In this document: positions 1 through 4,906 of the stretch, one piece after another | Layout of the letters: each line of letters starts with the position of its first letter | How positions within the stretch are numbered: the first letter of the stretch is position 1 | Assembly (NCBI GenBank): GCA_007120915.1 | Contig: SKMT01000171.1 | Coordinates: forward strand, 1-6,835 | Reading direction: 5' to 3' | From: Myxococcales bacterium | Lineage (GTDB): Bacteria > Myxococcota_A > Bradymonadia > Bradymonadales > Bradymonadaceae | DNA: 6,835 bases | The notes under the pieces: generated by a model | The model's database searches: none | The model's input: the letters and a program-made list of their open reading frames with translations, nothing else | Told to the model about the DNA's origin: nothing | Made by a program: the position numbers and the translations under genes

Positions 1-522
1 TTCACCGGCGTCGGCGTCCTCGTCGTCATCGGTCTCTTCGACGACAGTGGTGGTGGTAGCCGTTGCAGACTCGCGGCGAGTGGCAGCGCCGGTGGCTGTG
101 GCGGTCGAGGTCTCACGTCTGGTTGTGGCGGGACGAGATGAGGTCGTGGACTCAGTGCGAGAGCGGCGCGGAGAGGCGGTGGAGGCGGTAGCCGAAGTGG
201 TGGAGCCACCACCGATGGTGAGTTCACCGCGCAGTTGAGCGCCGTCATCCATCTGCACCTGAGGCGCCTCGATGTCGGCGACAGCCCGTGCCGATGCGGT
301 GAGTACCACCCGCTGTTCGGCGGTGATGGTGCCCTGGATCGTACCTTCGACGACGATCTCGCGCGCGGAGACGTTGCCGTCGACGCGCCCTTCGTCAGCG
401 ATGGTGAGCTGATCCGACAGCTCGATGTCACCATCGACGTGGCCGCGAACTGACAGCTCGCCGTCGCCGCTGATGCGCCCGGAGACAACGGTGTTAGGGG
501 CAATCGTGGTAGAGTCTGCCAT
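1..522 (-). CDS. Bactofilin with long Ser/Thr/Arg tail, partial at left edge (third gene of the bactofilin operon)
   Basis: Bactofilins are cytoplasmic beta-helix proteins that polymerise without nucleotide into filaments that scaffold other proteins. The frame is open from ATG at 522 to the window edge (174 codons, no stop). Residues 11-103 show the bactofilin (DUF583, PF04519) pattern of short Gly-terminated beta rungs: SGRISGDGELSV near 14-25, then IVVEGTIQG near 56-64 and MDDGAQLRG near 91-99. Residues 104-160 form a low-complexity Gly/Ser/Thr/Ala/Arg tail with imperfect repeats of R-R-E-(S/T)-x-T-A-T (near 135-142 and 149-156). An acidic patch, EETDDDEDADAGE, follows at 162-174. The 174 visible residues contain no lysine. 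The start lies 3 bp after the stop of the upstream bactofilin with only a weak GGA-type ribosome site, which suggests translational coupling. The tail makes it resemble BacP, the tailed member of Myxococcus bacNOP. The family call is firm; the full length and any further domain are unknown. Confidence 0.9.
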   Translation of the reverse strand, partial: MADSTTIAPNTVVSGRISGDGELSVRGHVDGDIELSDQLTIADEGRVDGNVSAREIVVEGTIQGTITAEQRVVLTASARAVADIEAPQVQMDDGAQLRGELTIGGGSTTSATASTASPRRSRTESTTSSRPATTRRETSTATATGAATRRESATATTTTVVEETDDDEDADAGE

Positions 523-525
523 GGT

Positions 526-843
526 TTATTCCACGTCCATGTCGATGTGACCTTTGAATCCGGCACCGTCAGCGATGAGGATGCGCGGGGCTTTGATATC
601 GCCGACCATACGGCCTTCGGTGGTGATTTCGGCGCGGTCGGAGGCGGTGATGTTGCCGGTGACCTGTCCGCTCACCGAGATGTCGGGGGTGTCGACGTCG
701 GCTTCGACCACGCCCTGTTCGGCGACGGTGACCGAAGAGTCGGTGTCGATGCGTCCCTTTACGGTACCTTCGACAACGACCGGGTCGGACCCGGTAATTT
801 CGCCGTCGACGGTGATGTCAGCTCCGATGATTGTATCTGCCAT
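526..843 (-). CDS. Bactofilin, short core-only form (second gene of the operon)
   Basis: This 105-residue cytoskeletal polymer subunit consists almost entirely of the bactofilin beta-helix core. It opens with MADTIIGADITVDGEITG, and the rung motifs VVVEGTVKG, ISVSGQVTGNI and ILIADGAGFKG follow in order. It ends in HIDMDVE with no tail. The N-terminus lacks an obvious hydrophobic or amphipathic membrane-binding stretch of the kind known from some bactofilins. The start at 843 is supported by AGGAG (855-851) seven bases upstream. The gene lies 53 bp after the previous bactofilin and 3 bp before the next, so the three are very probably cotranscribed. Its C-terminus (RILIADGAGFKGHIDMDVE) closely resembles that of the 897-1226 product, whereas its N-terminal half is more diverged. 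It probably copolymerises with its neighbours, as BacN, BacO and BacP do in Myxococcus xanthus; that is inference by analogy. Confidence 0.93.
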   Translation of the reverse strand: MADTIIGADITVDGEITGSDPVVVEGTVKGRIDTDSSVTVAEQGVVEADVDTPDISVSGQVTGNITASDRAEITTEGRMVGDIKAPRILIADGAGFKGHIDMDVE

Positions 844-850
844 GGGGTTG

Positions 851-855
851 CTCCT
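851..855 (-). promoter_or_regulatory. Ribosome binding site of the second bactofilin
   Basis: AGGAG on the minus strand, seven bases before ATG at 843. The 53 bp gap before it (844-896) also holds a run of seven G (889-895, plus strand) and a run of six T on the minus strand just upstream of this site. No convincing terminator stem precedes the T run, so I read the gap as a leader inside an operon. Confidence 0.75.
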
Positions 856-896
856 GGGGAAAAAAGATCAGTGATTTGAGCCGGGGAAGGGGGGGC

Positions 897-1226
897 CTAC
901 TCCAGGTCGACGTCCATGTCGACGTTGCCCTGAAACCGGGCTCCTTCCTGGATAATAATACGGGGGGCGCGCAGATTGCCGGTGACCGTACTGCCGGCGA
1001 GCAGTTCGATCGACTCGCGGGCGACCACTTCGCCCTCGAGCTCGCCGTGAACGACGACTTTGTCGGCGTCGACATCGGCGATCACGCGGCCTTGTTCCTC
1101 AACGGTCAATGGTGCTTGAAGTGCGACATCACCTTCGACGGTGCCCTGCACGGAGAGCTCGCCATCTCCGGAGATGCGCCCGCTGATGGAGACCTCGGAA
1201 CTGATTGTACTGGGGGATGGAGCCAT
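897..1226 (-). CDS. Bactofilin, short core-only form (first gene of the operon)
   Basis: This 109-residue bactofilin is the promoter-proximal gene of the three. I placed the start at 1226 (MAPSPSTISSEV) because GAGG (1237-1234) lies seven bases upstream. An in-frame ATG at 1256 would add ten residues absent from the sister proteins. After a short polar N-terminus the DUF583 pattern runs without interruption: VSISGRISGDGELSVQG near 12-28, VEEQGRVIADV, VVVHGELEGEV, then RIIIQEGARFQG and a short acidic end, MDVDLE. The length is that of a minimal bactofilin, close to a bare beta-helix. It shares the SGRISGDGELSV segment with the tailed bactofilin (1-522) and its C-terminal DMDV ending with the middle one. 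Its expected role is as structural subunit of a polar or membrane-associated scaffold; the partners are not visible here. Confidence 0.93.
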   Translation of the reverse strand: MAPSPSTISSEVSISGRISGDGELSVQGTVEGDVALQAPLTVEEQGRVIADVDADKVVVHGELEGEVVARESIELLAGSTVTGNLRAPRIIIQEGARFQGNVDMDVDLE

Positions 1227-1233
1227 GAAAGAA

Positions 1234-1237
1234 CCTC
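1234..1237 (-). promoter_or_regulatory. Ribosome binding site that sets the start of the first bactofilin
   Basis: GAGG on the minus strand lies seven bases upstream of ATG at 1226. It would lie inside the coding sequence if translation began at the in-frame ATG at 1256, so it decides for the shorter protein. Confidence 0.75.
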
Positions 1238-1279
1238 GTAACAGCTCGGAAAACAACAGCCAACGACAACAACAATGTA

Positions 1280-1294
1280 CGGCACGATGTGCCG
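1280..1294. promoter_or_regulatory. Inverted repeat, candidate operator in the divergent promoter region
   Basis: CGGCAC-GAT-GTGCCG is a perfect 6-3-6 inverted repeat between the bactofilin operon and the lipase-FadL operon. If the weak minus-strand promoter at 1305-1334 is real, the repeat would sit about +5 to +19 of the bactofilin transcript, a typical repressor position. One arm recurs as part of GATGTGCCGC at 1431-1440, in the leader of the lipase gene, and CGACGGGA occurs beside both copies (1295-1302 and 1425-1432). No regulator family can be assigned. A chance occurrence is possible. Confidence 0.3.
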
Positions 1295-1304
1295 CGACGG
1301 GACG

Positions 1305-1334
1305 TGTCTACCACCGACTGCGGGGAGCGTTCAA
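1305..1334 (-). promoter_or_regulatory. Weak candidate promoter for the bactofilin operon
   Basis: On the minus strand, TTGAAC (1334-1329) and TAGACA (1310-1305) are separated by 18 bp. They match four and three of six bases of the housekeeping sigma consensus. Transcription would begin near 1298, giving a leader of about 70 nt before ATG at 1226. The match is poor and other promoter classes are equally possible. Confidence 0.25.
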
Positions 1335-1349
1335 GATGGGAAGCGGGGG

Positions 1350-1377
1350 TTGCATGGTTGGCAGGGCAGAGTAAGAT
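1350..1377 (+). promoter_or_regulatory. Weak candidate promoter for the lipase-FadL operon
   Basis: TTGCAT (1350-1355) and TAAGAT (1372-1377) are 16 bp apart. They match three and four of six consensus bases. The start would fall near 1384, leaving a leader of about 85 nt before ATG at 1468. I looked for a sigma-54 type GG...GC pair here and did not find a good one. Confidence 0.3.
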
Positions 1378-1455
1378 GGCGCCACCCTCAACAGAGGTCC
1401 GATGATTGCGGCGTCATCACCCCCCGACGGGATGTGCCGCCCCTCCCCAAGTGGT

Positions 1456-1460
1456 AAGGA
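1456..1460 (+). promoter_or_regulatory. Ribosome binding site that sets the start of the lipase-like lipoprotein
   Basis: AAGGA lies seven bases before ATG at 1468. It favours that start over the in-frame ATG at 1402, which would put 22 extra Pro/Ser-rich residues ahead of the signal peptide. Confidence 0.75.
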
Positions 1461-1467
1461 TCGACGA

Positions 1468-4400
1468 ATGAACGCAATACCAGGCAGATGTGACAGTTGT
1501 TGGTACATCGCAGCGACGCTGGCAGTTGTGGCCGCCGTCGGCTGGGGCTGTGAGCCGGAGGTCGAACAGCGACAGACACCGTCGGACCGGGTGGAGGCGG
1601 TGTTCAATCCGGACGCCCAGGTGGTGCCACTTCCCAACGACATGGCGATGGAAGATGGAAGTCCACCGCCGATTCCGGGCGCCGAGGAGGGCACGGCCGC
1701 CGGATCACTGTCCGACTACATGACCGGGCTGGCGGGCTGGCCGCGGACCACGCCGGTGGAGATCCCGTTTTCTGGTCCCCTGGACGAGGAGACGGTCCAC
1801 GACGGATCGGTGCTGCTGGTGCGCATCGGCGATGATGACGAAGTGGAGTTTCAGGGCGTTGACCAGGTCAACTACCGGGAAGCCGATCACGGATCGACCA
1901 TCGAAATTGTGCCGCAGCGGGCGTTTGTGCCGGGCGAAGAATACGCCGCGGTGGCGCTGCGAACGCTGGAAGACGAAGAGGGCAACCCGGTGCTGGCGTC
2001 GCTGCCGACGTATCTGGCGGCCTCGGAGAATGCGCTGGTAGATGAAGATGGTGAGCCGACGATGCAGAGCCTGGCCGGTGACCCGGAACAGGCTGAGCTT
2101 CTCGAACAGATGCGCCTGGGGCTCAAACCGGTGTTCCAGGGGCTGGAGGCGGGAATGGAGGAAGCAGACCCGGTCGATCGCGACGAGGTGGTCTCGGCGA
2201 TGCGGTGGACCACCAGCCCGGATTTGGCCGCGGCATTTCATCCTGATTTCCAGGAGGTGCCCCTTCCCAACACCGCAGCGCTGGATGATGACGGGACGTT
2301 CCCGGAAGCAGCGACCTGCCATGCCGGTGAGGAGTCGGCGGCTGGAGCTCTAGACGACTATCTGGCGGGGCTGTCGGGCTGGCCCGATGAGACACCGATT
2401 ACGGTGACGCTGACCGGTGAGATCGACACCGATGCACTGGACGAAGACGACGTACAGTTGTGGAAGCAGACCGACGACGGCTGGGAGCGCGACGACGGAG
2501 TCGACGTTGAGTTTCGCGACTACGACGTCGATATGTGCAGCGGCGAAGAGTTTGATACCAACCTGCTGGAGTTGACCCCGTCGGAGCCGATGGAAAGCCA
2601 CGAAGAGTATTTCGCCTTCGTGACTCGCTCGGCCGGTGTTGGGGAGGACGAGGAGCTGATCCCGGAGCTGCCGATGTGGCTGGGACTTCAGCCCCATGAG
2701 TTGGTCGATGAAGAGGGGCAGTCGACGGTGGGGAGTCTGTCCGACGAGCAGGCCCAGGACCTGGAGCAGTTGCGCCAGCTCACCCAGGCGCTGCTCGGTG
2801 AGATCGAACAGCAGGAGGGGTTGGGCTACGAGGATCTCGCTGCTGTGTTCGGCTGGTACACCTGGGATGACACGTTCGTGCAGTTCGACCCGGCCACACA
2901 GGAGTTGCCCTTTCCCAACTCGGCGGTGATTGAAGACGGTCAGGTCCAACTGATGGCTGCCGCCGAAGAGTCGCCGCGCCAGGCGATGTTCCAGTCGTTG
3001 AACGAGCGCACAGCATTTTCACCGAACGCTGCCGGCTGGATCCCGCTGGACGGAGCGATCGACGAGGAGACCTTCGATGACGCTCCGGGCATCAAGTTCA
3101 TGAACATGGATGGGTTCGATGTTCAGGGAGACGACGACATCGCCATGGAGCTGTCCAATGAGATGGGTCGTCTGACTTTTGAGCCGACACCATCCTACGG
3201 GGCGGGCTCGGAGATGGTGGTGGCGATGAACAACCGGATGCTCGGTGAGAATGGCCGACCGATCCAACCGAGTCCTTTTGTGGTGTTGCTGACCGGTGAG
3301 CACCCGGTTGCGGAGGACGGTGAGAGCCTGGTGGATCTGCTCAGCGACGAGGATGCAGCAGAACTGGAGGAGAACCGTCAGGATGTGGACTCGCAGCTTC
3401 CGGCTCTGGGCCCGGTGGTGTTCGATGACTGGGGTGATGGTACGGAGAGAGAGGATCTGGTGGGGGTGTGGACGTTTGACACCGAAGATCCGGTTGAGCC
3501 TCTCAGAGAGCGCCGTGCGGTGGTACGGGAGGCGATGGAAGCCGCCGATCAGTTGGAGGCTCGCCGCGGCTGTGATGTCGACGGCGGGGGATGTGGCAAT
3601 GATCCGCATCTGGACGATGACGTGGGGGATACCCTGGAGGACCCGGATGACTCGTCGGTGACCGTTGCTGCCGAGCATATCGCGGCGGTTCACCGGGGCG
3701 TGGAGTTCGAGGCGGTCTATGCCGAAAACGGCGACGAGCGAGTGGGCGTAACGGTGTATCTGCCCGCTGAAAATGAGGACGGAGAAGACTGCGAAGCGCC
3801 CTACGATCTGGCGGTGGCGGGCCACGGATTCGGCGAGGCGCGCCACCGGGCGGGGCTGGCAGTAGCAGACGAGCTGGCGGCGGCGGCGTGCGTTGCCACG
3901 GCGGCGATCGATCTGCCGGGCCACGGCGGGCGCACCGCCGGTGAAGACGGCCCCCACCCCGAGTCGACCCCCGAAGAGAGCGGCGAAGAGTTCTTCAGCG
4001 GTGATCTGGGAGCGACGAAGCAGAATCTGGTCGACGGGATCTCCGATCTGTTTGCACTGGCGCGCATCGCCGAGGGTGAAGACGACGACAGCAGCGGCTT
4101 CGATGAGGTGTTTGAGCAGCTCGACGATGATCCGCCGGTTGTCGGTGAAGTCGTCGGCTACGTCGGTGTTGGCGCCGGCGGGCTGGTGGGCGTGCCGTTT
4201 GCGGCGATGGAGCCGACGGTGCAGCTCGGGCTGGTCAACAGCAGTGGAGGTCGCATCGGCTGGATGCTTCAGGGCGATGACGAAGGGCCCGGCGAGCTCG
4301 CCGAGGTGGTGCTGGACATGCTTGACGACGAAGAGGAGCTGGACGGGGCATTCGGAGGGGGCGACCACTTCGAGACGGCGGCGTTCGGCCAGTGGTTGTT

Positions 4401-4857
4401 CGACTACGTCGACCCTTACGTGTTTGCCGAGTCGGCGGTGCAGGGAGGGTTACAGACGCTGGCGTATGATGCGGATGAAGAGGAGTTTGGCCCCGTCGTC
4501 GGCGATGAGTGCTCGGACGACGAGGACTGCCCGGCGAACTGGGAGTGTGACGGCGTTGACGGCGAAGACCGATGCGTGGAGTACACCGGTGAGGTGGAGA
4601 TGCTGGTGCAGATGGCCGAAGGCGATCGCACCGTGATAAACCGCAGCACCGAAGCGCTCGCCGAAGGGCTGGGCGCTGATCTGGAGGAGACGACCTTCGA
4701 GGACGCACCTCACGGGTTTATCGGGGTGTTCGACGAGGGGGCGGACGGCTTCGATGCGGGGCTGTGTGCCAGAATGCAGGCAGGAGGCTGGTTTGGTACG
4801 GGCCTGTTCGACGAGGCGTATCTGCCCGACGGACTCGCCGCAGAAGAGTGCATGTAA
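1468..4857 (+). CDS. Probable surface lipoprotein: three Ig-like lipase-N-terminal modules plus alpha/beta-hydrolase domain with Gly in place of the nucleophile Ser
   Basis: The 1129-residue protein starts with a signal peptide (hydrophobic core 12-26) and a possible lipidated Cys28 in VGWGC, a non-canonical lipobox. Three modules of about 200 residues follow. Each opens with a Phe-x-Pro...(L/F)PN motif (Phe46, Phe257, Phe473; VPLPN, VPLPN, LPFPN), continues to an acidic VDEDGE-like turn (near 192, 414, 616) and closes at a Trp (247, 463, 668). This matches the N-terminal Ig-like region of bacterial lipases such as VolA. A Cys/Asp-rich linker (C702, C709) leads to an alpha/beta-hydrolase domain from about 744. 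That domain has GHGFG (785-789, possible oxyanion loop), LPGHGG (816-821), candidate acid Asp1053 and His1082 in PHGF. The nucleophile elbow reads GVGAGG (900-905), so Gly902 stands where Ser is expected. Four cysteines (1015, 1021, 1027, 1036) form an insertion before the Asp. The protein is very acidic and has only four lysines. The FadL gene follows by 49 bp, suggesting lipid capture or hydrolysis at the cell surface. The architecture is well supported; enzyme activity is doubtful. Confidence 0.85.
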   Translation: MNAIPGRCDSCWYIAATLAVVAAVGWGCEPEVEQRQTPSDRVEAVFNPDAQVVPLPNDMAMEDGSPPPIPGAEEGTAAGSLSDYMTGLAGWPRTTPVEIPFSGPLDEETVHDGSVLLVRIGDDDEVEFQGVDQVNYREADHGSTIEIVPQRAFVPGEEYAAVALRTLEDEEGNPVLASLPTYLAASENALVDEDGEPTMQSLAGDPEQAELLEQMRLGLKPVFQGLEAGMEEADPVDRDEVVSAMRWTTSPDLAAAFHPDFQEVPLPNTAALDDDGTFPEAATCHAGEESAAGALDDYLAGLSGWPDETPITVTLTGEIDTDALDEDDVQLWKQTDDGWERDDGVDVEFRDYDVDMCSGEEFDTNLLELTPSEPMESHEEYFAFVTRSAGVGEDEELIPELPMWLGLQPHELVDEEGQSTVGSLSDEQAQDLEQLRQLTQALLGEIEQQEGLGYEDLAAVFGWYTWDDTFVQFDPATQELPFPNSAVIEDGQVQLMAAAEESPRQAMFQSLNERTAFSPNAAGWIPLDGAIDEETFDDAPGIKFMNMDGFDVQGDDDIAMELSNEMGRLTFEPTPSYGAGSEMVVAMNNRMLGENGRPIQPSPFVVLLTGEHPVAEDGESLVDLLSDEDAAELEENRQDVDSQLPALGPVVFDDWGDGTEREDLVGVWTFDTEDPVEPLRERRAVVREAMEAADQLEARRGCDVDGGGCGNDPHLDDDVGDTLEDPDDSSVTVAAEHIAAVHRGVEFEAVYAENGDERVGVTVYLPAENEDGEDCEAPYDLAVAGHGFGEARHRAGLAVADELAAAACVATAAIDLPGHGGRTAGEDGPHPESTPEESGEEFFSGDLGATKQNLVDGISDLFALARIAEGEDDDSSGFDEVFEQLDDDPPVVGEVVGYVGVGAGGLVGVPFAAMEPTVQLGLVNSSGGRIGWMLQGDDEGPGELAEVVLDMLDDEEELDGAFGGGDHFETAAFGQWLFDYVDPYVFAESAVQGGLQTLAYDADEEEFGPVVGDECSDDEDCPANWECDGVDGEDRCVEYTGEVEMLVQMAEGDRTVINRSTEALAEGLGADLEETTFEDAPHGFIGVFDEGADGFDAGLCARMQAGGWFGTGLFDEAYLPDGLAAEECM
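1603..3471 (+). repeat. Triplicated coding module within the lipoprotein gene
   Basis: Three diverged in-frame copies run approximately over 1603-2208, 2236-2856 and 2884-3471. Each copy starts at F-x-P-x-x-Q-x-(V/L)-P-(L/F)-P-N, carries an acidic VDEDGE-like turn followed by a Leu/Glu-rich helix (LEQMR, LEQLR, LEENR), and ends at a Trp in a short beta-like segment. The copies are similar at protein level only. I saw no long DNA identity, so the duplication is old. Confidence 0.75.
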
Positions 4858-4883
4858 ATCCGTTCGTGACCCTGGTTACGGAT
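4858..4883 (+). other. Possible hairpin between the lipoprotein and FadL genes
   Basis: ATCCGT (4858-4863) pairs with ACGGAT (4878-4883), and inside it ACC pairs with GGT around a CT loop (4869-4876), with an uneven internal loop between the two stems. It starts directly after the stop codon. No T run follows, so it does not look like a terminator. It could affect mRNA stability or the ratio of the two products. Confidence 0.3.
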
Positions 4884-4894
4884 GTTCTGAACGC

Positions 4895-4898
4895 GGAG
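4895..4898 (+). promoter_or_regulatory. Ribosome binding site of the FadL-family gene
   Basis: GGAG lies eight bases before ATG at 4907. It selects the start that places the signal peptide at the N-terminus; an open in-frame extension back to 4754 would overlap the lipoprotein gene and bury the signal peptide. Confidence 0.75.
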
Positions 4899-4906
4899 AA
4901 GTGCAG

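Noticed and set aside
47..879. Several plus-strand frames over the bactofilin genes
   Set aside because: The minus strand carries three clear bactofilin proteins with ribosome sites. The plus-strand frames are their mirror images.
889..895. Run of seven G as a possible phase-variation tract
   Set aside because: It lies between two genes and not within a reading frame, so slippage would not switch a protein on or off. A sequencing error there would also have no coding effect.
1402..1467. Upstream in-frame ATG at 1402 for the lipoprotein
   Set aside because: It would bury the signal peptide behind 22 Pro/Ser-rich residues, while ATG 1468 has AAGGA at ideal spacing.
3019..4368. Long open frame (449 codons) on the minus strand, opposite the lipoprotein gene
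   Set aside because: It is rich in Arg and His, has no recognisable domain, and mirrors the strongly biased codons of the well-supported plus-strand gene. This is typical of antisense frames in GC-rich genomes.
4754..4906. In-frame extension of the FadL gene back to 4754
   Set aside because: It overlaps the lipoprotein gene by more than 100 bases and puts a Cys/Arg-rich segment before the signal peptide. ATG 4907 has GGAG eight bases upstream.
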